Positions 18,324 through 25,846 of a stretch of 64,000 nucleotides of DNA are shown piece after piece. Under the pieces are notes generated by a model. That model saw only the letters and a program-made list of their open reading frames with translations. It was not told the DNA's origin and did not search any database. Within the stretch, counting starts at the first letter, position 1, and each line of letters begins with the position of its first letter. This stretch comes from Sanguibacter inulinus (lineage in GTDB: Bacteria > Actinomycetota > Actinomycetes > Actinomycetales > Cellulomonadaceae). The DNA lies in assembly GCF_013415325.1 (NCBI RefSeq), contig NZ_JACBYE010000009.1, positions 1-64,000 of the forward strand. The letters run 5' to 3'. A program made the position numbers and the translations under genes.

Positions 18324-18770
18324 ATGAGATTCCGAACCCCCGGCCTGCTCGTGGCCGTGCTCCTCGCGACCTCCCTCGCGGCATGCTCCGACAGCACAGA
18401 GACCCCGTCCCCCACCACCCCAGCTGCGACGACGACGACGACCCCGGCCGAACCTCCTGAGCAGCAGGTCCCCGTGCCCGGCGAGCCCCTGACGGTCCTC
18501 TTCATGGACTACGCCCCCGCTGCCGAGGGCGACGAGGCCTTCGCCCCGACGATCACGGGACTCGCTGAGCTGGGCTACGACGTCGCGCCGATCGACGTGA
18601 GCTGCGTGGAGGGCGGTGCCAAGATGCTCGGGGTCGAGGACGACCCGACGAGCCGCGCCGTCGTCCTGTACTTCGACAGCTTCGAGACTGCCGACACGTT
18701 CTCGACCCTGTGGTCGGGCAACATCTACGGCTCCCTCGAGACCACGGTCTGCGAGCAGGCCGCGGGCTGA
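18324..18770 (+). CDS. Small hypothetical lipoprotein
   Basis: A 148-aa lipoprotein with the signal peptide ending at LAAC, a Thr/Pro-rich linker (to about residue 50) and a compact C-terminal domain with two cysteines (DVSCVEGG and TTVCEQAAG) that could form a disulfide outside the cell. I do not recognise the family. GAGAGG lies 8 nt before the ATG. It ends against a very strong hairpin shared with the convergent sigma-factor gene. Confidence 0.72.
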   Translation: MRFRTPGLLVAVLLATSLAACSDSTETPSPTTPAATTTTTPAEPPEQQVPVPGEPLTVLFMDYAPAAEGDEAFAPTITGLAELGYDVAPIDVSCVEGGAKMLGVEDDPTSRAVVLYFDSFETADTFSTLWSGNIYGSLETTVCEQAAG

Positions 18771-18819
18771 GCACGGCCCTCCGGCCGCGCGGTCGCGTCC
18801 CGACGCACAGCACCACCGT

Positions 18820-18870
18820 CACGCGAGAGAGCCCGGTCACGTCATCGACGTGACCGGGCTCTCTCGCGTG
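18820..18870. terminator. Bidirectional terminator, 24-bp perfect stem
   Basis: 18820-18843 pairs perfectly with 18847-18870 around an ATC loop. It separates the convergent lipoprotein and sigma-factor genes and is symmetrical, so it can act in both directions. Confidence 0.85.
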
Positions 18871-18885
18871 CGCGACTGACGACAG

Positions 18886-20439
18886 TCAGTCGAGATAGTC
18901 GCGCAGCACCTGCGAACGGCTGGGGTGACGCAGCTTCGACATCGTCTTGGACTCGATCTGGCGGATCCGCTCGCGCGTGACCCCGTAGACCTTGCCGATC
19001 TCGTCGAGGGTCTTCGGCTGGCCGTCTGTCAGCCCGAACCGCATCGATACGACGCCAGCCTCACGCTCGGAGAGCGTGTCGAGGACCTGGTGCAGCTGCT
19101 CCTGGAGCAGCGTGAAGCTCACAGCGTCGGCAGGGACGACGGCCTCGGAGTCTTCGATGAGGTCACCGAACTCGCTGTCACCGTCTTCACCGAGGGGGGT
19201 GTGCAGCGAGATGGGCTCACGCCCGTACTTCTGCACCTCGACGACCTTCTCGGGCGTCATGTCGAGCTCTTTGGCGAGCTCTTCCGGGGTCGGCTCGCGG
19301 CCGAGGTCCTGGAGCATCTGGCGCTGGACACGGGCGAGCTTGTTGATGACCTCGACCATGTGCACAGGGATGCGGATGGTGCGGGCCTGGTCGGCCATCG
19401 CACGGGTGATCGCCTGACGGATCCACCACGTGGCGTATGTCGAGAACTTGTAGCCCTTGGTGTAGTCGAACTTCTCGACGGCACGGATGAGTCCGAGGTT
19501 GCCCTCCTGGATCAGGTCGAGGAACAGCATCCCGCGGCCGGTGTAGCGCTTCGCCAGCGACACCACGAGGCGGAGGTTCGCCTCGAGCAGGTGGTTCTTG
19601 GCGCGACGCCCGTCACCCGCGATCCACTCGAGCTCGCGGCGGGCCTTGGGCTCGAACTTGGCGTCCGGCGCGCTCAGGCGCTCTTCGGCGAACAGGCCCG
19701 CCTCGATGCGCTTGGCGAGGTCGACCTCCTGCTCGGCGTTCAGCAGGGCGACCTTGCCGATCTGCTTGAGGTAGTCCTTGACAGGGTCGGCCGTCGCACC
19801 GGCGGTGACGACCTGCTGGGCCGGCTGGTCGTCGTCGTCGGAGTCGGAGAAGACGAAGCCGCGCGACTCGTCGGCCTCTTCGGGCTTCTTCGTCGCGGTG
19901 GTCGACTCGTCCGTGTCGTCGCCCTCGACCTCGACCTGGTCGGCCTCGTCGACGTCGTCGGCCTTGCGGCGACCGCGCTTGACGGGCGCGGCCTTGGCGG
20001 CGGTCTTGCGCGGTGCACGCTTGGTCGTGGTGACAGGTGCGGCGTCGTCAGCCGTGGCTGCAGAGCCGTCAGCCGGAGCGGCGGTGCCGCTGCCGGTGAC
20101 GACAGGCTCGGGTGCGGGCTGGCCGACCGTGCGGGTCGTGATCGCTGCGGCCTTCTTGGGTGCGGCCTTCTTGACGGCGCGAGCGGTGGTGCTCGTGGCG
20201 CGGGTCGTCGACGCTGCGGCCACCGTCGAGGTCGGGAGGTCGACGTCGACCCCGGCGGTCACGAGAGCACGGAAGACAGTCTTGAGACGCTTGGCGTCAC
20301 CGACCTGCGCCTGCTCGCAGGCATCGCGGAAGGACTCCGCGTCGACACGACCGTGGGTCGCACCACGACGGAGGAGTTCTTGGAGAGCGGGGTGCTCGAA
20401 TTCACGCGGGAGGGCGGGATTCGCAGAGATGGGCGCCAC
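18886..20439 (-). CDS. sigA: Primary RNA polymerase sigma factor (SigA/HrdB/RpoD)
   Basis: Housekeeping sigma-70 factor, 517 aa. Region 1.1-like sequence occupies about 12-70; a long low-complexity linker (70-215) alternates Ala/Lys/Thr-rich basic tracts with Asp/Glu-rich tracts, as in actinobacterial HrdB. Region 1.2 begins at [11 protein letters not shown] (about 218). Region 2 contains [12 protein letters not shown], the [19 protein letters not shown] core-binding helix and the [14 protein letters not shown] -10-recognition helix. Region 4 ends with [13 protein letters not shown], the -35-recognition helix, and the usual LRDYLD tail. Transcribed from a TATAAT promoter with a leader of about 80 nt. 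Confidence 0.97.
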   Translation of the reverse strand: MAPISANPALPREFEHPALQELLRRGATHGRVDAESFRDACEQAQVGDAKRLKTVFRALVTAGVDVDLPTSTVAAASTTRATSTTARAVKKAAPKKAAAITTRTVGQPAPEPVVTGSGTAAPADGSAATADDAAPVTTTKRAPRKTAAKAAPVKRGRRKADDVDEADQVEVEGDDTDESTTATKKPEEADESRGFVFSDSDDDDQPAQQVVTAGATADPVKDYLKQIGKVALLNAEQEVDLAKRIEAGLFAEERLSAPDAKFEPKARRELEWIAGDGRRAKNHLLEANLRLVVSLAKRYTGRGMLFLDLIQEGNLGLIRAVEKFDYTKGYKFSTYATWWIRQAITRAMADQARTIRIPVHMVEVINKLARVQRQMLQDLGREPTPEELAKELDMTPEKVVEVQKYGREPISLHTPLGEDGDSEFGDLIEDSEAVVPADAVSFTLLQEQLHQVLDTLSEREAGVVSMRFGLTDGQPKTLDEIGKVYGVTRERIRQIESKTMSKLRHPSRSQVLRDYLD

Positions 20440-20527
20440 AAACGACCTTTCGGCATCTCAGGGAGTCAGAGTCGGCTGGCTTGAGCGATGGTCCACGAGG
20501 ACGCATCGACGCTGCCGTAGAACGACC

Positions 20528-20533
20528 ATTATA
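20528..20533 (-). promoter_or_regulatory. Consensus -10 element (TATAAT) of sigA
   Basis: A perfect TATAAT on the minus strand, rare in this GC-rich sequence, about 90 nt before the sigA ATG. I cannot find a good -35 at 16-18 bp. Transcription would start near 20521. Confidence 0.65.
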
Positions 20534-20645
20534 GTCGGTCGGCCGCCCGATCGGTGCGGGACAAGGGATTTTCAGCCCTCCTCCGAGCACCTCAGGCACC
20601 TGCTCCCGGGGCGACGTGCGGGCAGTCCGGGTCGAGCGCCGGGCA

Positions 20646-20659
20646 CACCGTGCACGGTG
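20646..20659. promoter_or_regulatory. 14-bp perfect palindrome, possible operator
   Basis: CACCGTGCACGGTG reads the same on both strands. It lies between the universal stress gene end and the sigA promoter and has the size of a dimeric regulator site; no binding protein is implied by the context. Confidence 0.3.
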
Positions 20660-20772
20660 CACGACGGGCGTCGCGCACTGAAGACGTCAACGAGCCGCAC
20701 GACGGGAAGATTCCCGGTCTGCCGCTCGGGTCCGGTCTGCCGCGGCCTCGCGTCCGAGCCGCCGCCGCAGGC

Positions 20773-21183
20773 TCAGGAGCCGGGCGTCCGGGCGGGCTTG
20801 ACCGCAAGCACGGGGCACGGGCTCCCGAGCAGGATCCGCTGGGCGTTCGAGCCGAGGATCAGCTTGCCGACAGGGCTGCGACGACGCAGACCGATGACGA
20901 TCACGTCGGCGTCGATCTCCTCAGCCACGGAGATGAGGTCTTCGGCGACGTCACGCTTCTCACCGAGGATGCGGATCTCGACCTCGACGCCGACACCCTG
21001 GGCGTCGCGCCGCAGCACCTCGAGCTCGAGGTCACGCTGCTCGACGGCGTCAGGAGCGGGCGTGCCACCCTTCTCGGTCACGACGACCACGAGCCCGGTG
21101 CCTCTGCGCTCAGCCTCGACGACGGCGGCCTCGAGCCCCTGACGTCCCTCCACAGTGGCGAGATAACCGACGACGACGCTCAT
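20773..21183 (-). CDS. Universal stress protein (UspA family)
   Basis: Single Usp domain, 136 aa. The N-terminal strand is SVVVGYLAT and the nucleotide-binding loop near the C-terminus reads GLRRRSPVGKLILGSNAQRIL, matching the G-2x-G-9x-G-S/T pattern of ATP-binding Usp proteins with slight variation in the first glycine spacing. The start at 21183 has GGAGG about 6 nt upstream; an ATG at 21210 would add nine unlikely residues. A TAGTTT hexamer (21241-21246, minus) may be its -10. Role is probably stress adaptation, unspecific. Confidence 0.88.
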   Translation of the reverse strand: MSVVVGYLATVEGRQGLEAAVVEAERRGTGLVVVVTEKGGTPAPDAVEQRDLELEVLRRDAQGVGVEVEIRILGEKRDVAEDLISVAEEIDADVIVIGLRRRSPVGKLILGSNAQRILLGSPCPVLAVKPARTPGS

Positions 21184-21281
21184 GCAGCCCTCCGAAGAAC
21201 ACAGATCCACTCCGCAACCTGGTCGGCAGCGGCCACCCTGAAACTACCCGACCGCTGGCGTCGTGGCACCCAGGGCCCTCG

Positions 21282-22403
21282 TCATCGCCCCGCCGGCCGT
21301 GGGACGGCCGCCCACCCGGGCGGCATCCCCGCGTCGAGAGCCGTGCGCAGCAGCCGGGCGAGCCTGTAGTCCTGCTCACCGCAGACCTGGTCCAGGTGGG
21401 CTGCGGCGAGCGCGGCGTCCCCGTGCCACCAGGCCACGAGGGCCAGCAGCGTGCGGCCGGGCGCAGCGCCGGGGTCGTGGTGCGCAACCACCCGCTCGAG
21501 CGCACTGCGCCCCCGCTCGGTCGCGTCGTCAGGTCGCACGCCGGCGGCAGGGTCGAGGAGCGCCGCGACAGCCCTGCCCACGGCGTCGCTCGTCGAGGTG
21601 TCCTGCGGAGGCGACCCGACCTCCTGGACGATCTTCTCGGGGAGGCGACCCGAACCTGGGACGAGCGAGACGAGGACAGCATCCCGGAGCACCACCTCGT
21701 CGAGCGCCGCAGCCACCTGCCCGAGCTCTGCAGGAACCGCCGAGCCCTCGACCGCCCGGTGCCAGGCCACGAGGCTGCGCTCGAGCCAGTCGGCGTGGGC
21801 CGGGCCACGCAGCCCGTCAGCAGACCGCGCCCTCCTCCACGCGACGGCGGCGGCCCGCGCTCGTCGTCTGGCGTCCTCGGAGACCGGCGCGAGGTCGGCC
21901 AGCTGGTCCCGGCTCGCCCGCACTGTCGCACCGGCGAGCACCATGTGCGCCCCCACCTGCGTCGACTCGAGGTCCTCGAGAGGTCGCCCCTGCGCGGGGC
22001 AGCAGAGCCCGTCGACGCATTCGAGACGGCGGTACCCAGCCCGCCCCACCACCCAGACGCTCGCGACGCCGGGTGGCTCGGCTGCGCTCGCGACGGTAGC
22101 CGCAGCCACCCAGGGGCGCGAGCCGTCGGGCACCGCACCTGGCAGCGCGTCGTCTGTGTAGACGACTGCCAGGACGGTCGCAGCACCGTCGGAGCGCAGG
22201 TGGTCGACGAGCCGGGCGACGACCGCCGGACCCGTGACGGGGTCGCAGACGTCGTCCAGGTCGGCCCGCGCCACGAGACCCACGCGACCGTCGGGGCGTC
22301 GCAGGCTCACCAGGACGAGACTCTCGCGGGGCTGGAAACCGAGCTGGAAGGGGATGAGGGCTAGCAGCTCGCGCGGCTCGCAGACTTCGAGTGTGATGCT
22401 CAT
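21282..22403 (-). CDS. DUF4192 domain protein
   Basis: A 373-aa protein whose N-terminus (IPFQLGFQPRESLVLVSL) is the hallmark of DUF4192, a family restricted to actinobacteria and of unknown function. The chain alternates Rossmann-like strands with Ala/Arg-rich helices; no catalytic motif is evident to me. A CAGGCT hexamer lies 6 nt before the ATG, suggesting a leaderless transcript. It is divergent from the polyprenyl synthase gene. In other actinobacteria it is commonly near sigA and DNA-topology genes, as here. Confidence 0.85.
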   Translation of the reverse strand: MSITLEVCEPRELLALIPFQLGFQPRESLVLVSLRRPDGRVGLVARADLDDVCDPVTGPAVVARLVDHLRSDGAATVLAVVYTDDALPGAVPDGSRPWVAAATVASAAEPPGVASVWVVGRAGYRRLECVDGLCCPAQGRPLEDLESTQVGAHMVLAGATVRASRDQLADLAPVSEDARRRARAAAVAWRRARSADGLRGPAHADWLERSLVAWHRAVEGSAVPAELGQVAAALDEVVLRDAVLVSLVPGSGRLPEKIVQEVGSPPQDTSTSDAVGRAVAALLDPAAGVRPDDATERGRSALERVVAHHDPGAAPGRTLLALVAWWHGDAALAAAHLDQVCGEQDYRLARLLRTALDAGMPPGWAAVPRPAGR

Positions 22404-22556
22404 GACCCGAGCCTGAGGTCAGCGCCCCGTCCTGTCCGCCGCCTCGTGCGTGCCTGTGGTTCGCGGCGGTCCCCACAGCCCTTGTGGACAACCTGCTGAC
22501 GCGGGGCCGACGGGCGACACACGGTCAGCAGTGCTGCTGTCGTCGGCCTCGCCGCC

Positions 22557-22562
22557 TAGGCT
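22557..22562 (+). promoter_or_regulatory. -10 element for leaderless polyprenyl synthase gene
   Basis: TAGGCT lies 6 nt before the ATG at 22569; no ribosome binding site is seen. Confidence 0.55.
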
Positions 22563-22568
22563 CAGCGC

Positions 22569-23678
22569 ATGCCCTCTCACGCCTCTGCGCTCGTCGACCG
22601 CGAAGACCTCCGACAGCAGGTGGACGGACGGCTCCGGTCGGTCCTCTCCGAGCAGGCGGACGTCCTGGCCCGCATCAGCACCGACGCCGAGCCGCTCGTC
22701 GACGCCTGGACCCAGATGCTCGTCGGCGGGAAGCGTCTGCGAGCCGCCTTCGCCTACTGGTCCTGGCGCGCTCACGGCGGTCGCCCCGGCACGGCCGAGG
22801 CGACAGCGCTCGTCGGGGTGGGTGCCGCTCTCGAGCTCTTCCAGGCAGCCGCGCTCTTCCACGACGACGTCATGGACCGGTCGGACACCCGCCGTGGCAT
22901 CCCCACAGCGCACCGGACCTTCGCAGCCCGCCACCGAGACTCCGAGTGGTCCGGCGACGCCGACCAGTTCGGGCTCTCCTCGGCGATCTTGCTGGGCGAC
23001 CTCAGCCTCGTGGCGAGCGAGGACGAGTTCCTGCGGGCCGTCCACGAGATGCCGTCGGCGCAGACAGACCCTGCGCGCAGGCTGTTCACCCAGATGCGCA
23101 CCGAGGTGACGGTCGGGCAGTACCTCGACATGCACGCACAGATGCTGCCGTGGACCGACGACTTCGACGCCGACGAGCGCCGCGCCCGCGAGGTCGTGCG
23201 GTCCAAGTCGGCGCGCTACAGCGTCGAGAGCCCGATCCTGCTCGGCGCAGCCCTCGCCGGTGCGACGGCGCACCAGATGGAGGTCTGCAGCGCCGTCGGC
23301 CTGCCGCTGGGTGAGGCCTTCCAGCTCCGCGACGACCTGCTCGGCGCCTTCGGCGACCCGGCGACCACGGGCAAGCCTGCTGGTGACGACCTGCGCGAGG
23401 GCAAGCGGACGCTGCTCGTGGTCCGCGCGATGCGTGCGCTCGACCCAGGTGCCCGGACCAGGCTGGCGTCGCTGCTCGGCGCGCCAGACCTGACCGCGGC
23501 GGACGTCGACGAGATGCAGCAGACCATCCTGGCGACCGGTGCACCCGAAGAGGTCGAGTCGCTGATCGAGACCCTCAGCGACTCCGCGCTCTCCGCCCTC
23601 GACGCGTCAGGGCTCGACGGGCCCGCCACCGAGACGCTCACAGCTCTCGCCCTCGCAGCCGTCCAGCGCGCCGCCTGA
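22569..23678 (+). CDS. Polyprenyl diphosphate synthase
   Basis: Trans-isoprenyl diphosphate synthase, 369 aa, that condenses isopentenyl diphosphate with an allylic primer. Motifs: GGKRLRAAF (53-61) for substrate binding, the first aspartate-rich motif DDVMD (99-103) and the second around DDLLGAFGD (from 255), plus KPAGDDLREGKRT. The residues before the first motif (ALFH) are not bulky aromatics at both -4 and -5, which allows products of C20 or longer; the exact chain length is inference. Likely products feed menaquinone side chains or carotenoids. It corresponds in position to idsA2 next to Rv2175c in mycobacteria. A 21-bp hairpin follows. Confidence 0.9.
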   Translation: MPSHASALVDREDLRQQVDGRLRSVLSEQADVLARISTDAEPLVDAWTQMLVGGKRLRAAFAYWSWRAHGGRPGTAEATALVGVGAALELFQAAALFHDDVMDRSDTRRGIPTAHRTFAARHRDSEWSGDADQFGLSSAILLGDLSLVASEDEFLRAVHEMPSAQTDPARRLFTQMRTEVTVGQYLDMHAQMLPWTDDFDADERRAREVVRSKSARYSVESPILLGAALAGATAHQMEVCSAVGLPLGEAFQLRDDLLGAFGDPATTGKPAGDDLREGKRTLLVVRAMRALDPGARTRLASLLGAPDLTAADVDEMQQTILATGAPEEVESLIETLSDSALSALDASGLDGPATETLTALALAAVQRAA

Positions 23679-23688
23679 AGCACCTGCA

Positions 23689-23733
23689 CGCACGAAGACC
23701 CGCCGCCTCCACGAGGCGGCGGGTCTTCGTGCG
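23689..23733. terminator. Terminator, 21-bp perfect stem
   Basis: 23689-23709 pairs with 23713-23733 around a CAC loop, between the convergent polyprenyl synthase and Rv2175c-like genes. Confidence 0.8.
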
Positions 23734-23809
23734 TCGAGGTGCTCCGAAGACGGCGAGCGTCCGCGGTCGTACGGCGTGCGGGCGTCGCGCCGGACCAGAT
23801 CGGGGTGTC

Positions 23810-24286
23810 CTACCCCAAGGACTGTGCGGCGCGTCGCACCGCGCTCTTGCGTCCCGCCAGGAGCGCCTCCATCGGCGTCTCACCGAGCATCTCGTCCTCG
23901 GAGAAGAGCCACGAGACGATCTCCTCGTCGCTGAGCCCCTGATCCCCGAGGAGGATCACCGTGCCCTTGAGCGAGGGCAGGATGATGATCTTCTCGGAGC
24001 CCTCGGCTGTGAGGCGGGGCGTCTTGACGTCGGCCGGGTTCGAGAGGTGCGCAGGGACGAGGAACGCGGCGGGGATCGCGAAGACGTTCCGCTCGCCGCG
24101 TCGCATGCCGACGATGCGGCGGTCGCCGAGCGCGTTGCGGATCGACGTGACAGCCGTCCCGAGCTTCTCCGCCACGACGGGCAGGCTCAGCCACTCCCCG
24201 ACCAGCGCGTCGATGCGCGCGGTCTCGAGCTCGTGCGCGGTCGGCGCGTCTTCAGGGTCGACAGGGGGGTGCTCGGTCGTGTTCAC
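23810..24286 (-). CDS. Rv2175c-like winged-helix DNA-binding protein
   Basis: A 158-aa protein with an N-terminal helix-turn-helix (VGEWLSLPVVAEKLG then TSIRNALGDRRIVG) and a C-terminal domain rich in short strands and acidic helices. The pattern matches Rv2175c of M. tuberculosis, a DNA-binding substrate of the kinase PknL, and a PknL-like PASTA kinase is encoded 1.5 kb away. An N-terminal tail with Thr residues (VNTTEHPP) is where the mycobacterial protein is phosphorylated; equivalence is inference. The GTG at 24286 is chosen over one at 24292 because TAGGCT lies exactly 6 nt before it. Confidence 0.83.
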   Translation of the reverse strand: MNTTEHPPVDPEDAPTAHELETARIDALVGEWLSLPVVAEKLGTAVTSIRNALGDRRIVGMRRGERNVFAIPAAFLVPAHLSNPADVKTPRLTAEGSEKIIILPSLKGTVILLGDQGLSDEEIVSWLFSEDEMLGETPMEALLAGRKSAVRRAAQSLG

Positions 24287-24292
24287 GTGCAC

Positions 24293-24298
24293 AGCCTA
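24293..24298 (-). promoter_or_regulatory. -10 element for leaderless Rv2175c-like gene
   Basis: TAGGCT on the minus strand, 6 nt before the GTG at 24286, and decisive for the start. Confidence 0.55.
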
Positions 24299-24364
24299 CG
24301 GCGATCCCCCGCACGCGTGCGCCCGCCGGGGGTCTCACGGGAGACCCACCCGCCTTGACGATCC

Positions 24365-24428
24365 CACCTGAGCGCGACAAAGATCACTCCAGTACCATCA
24401 GTCACACGAGCACCACCATGCTCAGGTG
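24365..24428. repeat. 9-bp inverted repeat upstream of the LysM hydrolase
   Basis: CACCTGAGC (24365-24373) and GCTCAGGTG (24420-24428) are perfect inverted copies 46 nt apart, flanking a TACCAT hexamer. They could pair in a long 5' leader or be a split operator. I see no known riboswitch core. Confidence 0.35.
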
Positions 24429-24501
24429 TCACACACCCTCAGTGCTCACCGACATGCCACACCCTGTGCCCCCGGCACCGGACGACAGATCGGATTCCCC
24501 C

Positions 24502-25737
24502 ATGCCAGCTCGCAGCAGCGCCACGCTCGCGGCAGACGTCCCCGCACCGAGCCTCCAGCGCACCATCGGTCGCTACGCGCTCCGCTACGGCACGACGGGC
24601 GTCGCCCTCGCCGCAGCGTCGATCGCCGCCTCGGCGACAGCAGCCTCCGCAGACGACAGCTACGAGGTCCGCTCGGGCGACACCGTCAGCCAGATCGCCC
24701 GCGACACCGGGACCAGCGCGCAGGCCATCCGCGCCGCCAACAGCCTCGACGCCCAGCTGCGGATCCGGGCGGGTCAGACCCTCACCATCCCGTCGGGGCA
24801 GGCGTCCACAGCCCCGGCGCAGGCCACGGCAGCCGCACCTGCTGGCTCCCACACCGTCGTCACAGGCGACACGGTCTCCGGGATCGCCCGCTCCTACGGC
24901 ACGACCGCCTCGGCGATCGTCTCGGCCAACGGCCTCGACTCCCGCGCCTTCATCCGCGCCGGCCAGGTCCTGACGATCCCCTCGGGCCAGTCGTCGTCCG
25001 CCCCGGCACAGACCTCCACGACGTCCACGGCCAGCGGCTCCTCGCACACGGTCGTCGCTGGAGACACGGTCTCCGGTATCGCGCGGGCCTACGGGACCAC
25101 GCAGTCGGCGATCGTCTCGGCCAACGGCCTCGACGCCCGTGGGTTCATCCGCGCCGGCCAGACCCTCACGATCCCCGGCACGGGTGGCGGTGCCGGCCAG
25201 ACGGTCTCGACGGTGTCGTCACCGGCTGCTGCGCCGGCCCCGACCCAGCAGCTGGTCGGCGACACCTTCCTGGGACGCACATACTCCCGCGACGTCGTGT
25301 CAGCCGCGAACACCAACAAGGCGACGCTCAACGCGAGCCAGGTGCCCTCGAAGAGCGACATGAAGGACCTGGTCCGCAGCACGGCTAGGGCCCACGGGGT
25401 CGACCCGGCGCTCGCCCTCGCGATCGCTACCCAGGAGTCCGGCTTCGACCAGCGCGCGGTCTCCCCCGCCAACGCGATCGGCACCATGCAGGTCATCCCG
25501 AGCTCGGGCGACTGGGCCTCCGAGATGGTCGGGCGCGAGCTCAACCTGCTCGACCCGCAGGACAACGTCACGGCCGGTGTGGCGATCCTGGGTCGTCTGC
25601 TGGCGACGAGCCCGTCGACCGACACCGCGATCGCGGGCTACTACCAGGGTCAGTCCTCGGTCCGGAACAACGGCATGTTCGACGACACCCGTCGGTACGT
25701 GGCCAACGTCCAGACCTTGGCGAACCAGTACAGGTGA
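24502..25737 (+). CDS. Secreted LysM lytic transglycosylase
   Basis: Peptidoglycan hydrolase, 411 aa from this start. A signal peptide (about 20-50, ending TAASA) precedes three LysM domains at about 54-97, 117-160 and 182-225, each with GDTVS and IRAG...LTIP, separated by Ser/Ala/Gln linkers. The C-terminal SLT domain (about 285-405) has the catalytic glutamate in ATQESGFD (Glu312), AIGTMQVIP and the AGYYQG motif. The ATG at 24502 gives a normal signal peptide; in-frame ATGs at 24454 and 24418 would add long unlikely N-termini, and no good ribosome site decides. It probably remodels the wall in concert with the PASTA kinase encoded directly downstream. Confidence 0.88.
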   Translation: MPARSSATLAADVPAPSLQRTIGRYALRYGTTGVALAAASIAASATAASADDSYEVRSGDTVSQIARDTGTSAQAIRAANSLDAQLRIRAGQTLTIPSGQASTAPAQATAAAPAGSHTVVTGDTVSGIARSYGTTASAIVSANGLDSRAFIRAGQVLTIPSGQSSSAPAQTSTTSTASGSSHTVVAGDTVSGIARAYGTTQSAIVSANGLDARGFIRAGQTLTIPGTGGGAGQTVSTVSSPAAAPAPTQQLVGDTFLGRTYSRDVVSAANTNKATLNASQVPSKSDMKDLVRSTARAHGVDPALALAIATQESGFDQRAVSPANAIGTMQVIPSSGDWASEMVGRELNLLDPQDNVTAGVAILGRLLATSPSTDTAIAGYYQGQSSVRNNGMFDDTRRYVANVQTLANQYR

Positions 25738-25833
25738 CCCAGATGCGCACGAACAGTCCGCAGGGGGCCTGTTCGTGTGTGGAGAACCTGCACGCAGGGT
25801 GCGCGCATCCCCGCGTTCCCCCGACCCTCACCG

Positions 25834-25839
25834 TAGGAT
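25834..25839 (+). promoter_or_regulatory. -10 element for leaderless kinase gene
   Basis: TAGGAT ends 7 nt before the GTG at 25847. Confidence 0.55.
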
Positions 25840-25846
25840 CTTCGCC

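Larger units (their letters stand above)
20440..20772. other. 333-bp intergenic region upstream of sigA
   Basis: Holds the sigA promoter (TATAAT on the minus strand at 20528-20533), a perfect 14-bp palindrome at 20646-20659 and a possible 28-codon Cys-containing minus-strand frame (20592-20678). Beyond these I see no gene. Confidence 0.6.

Noticed and set aside
22483-22491. A single DnaA-box-like TGTGGACAA
   Set aside because: One isolated match with no cluster, no AT-rich region and no dnaA or dnaN nearby is not an origin.
24293-24501. c-di-AMP (ydaO) riboswitch before the LysM hydrolase
   Set aside because: The conserved core sequences of that class are not visible; only an inverted repeat is reported.
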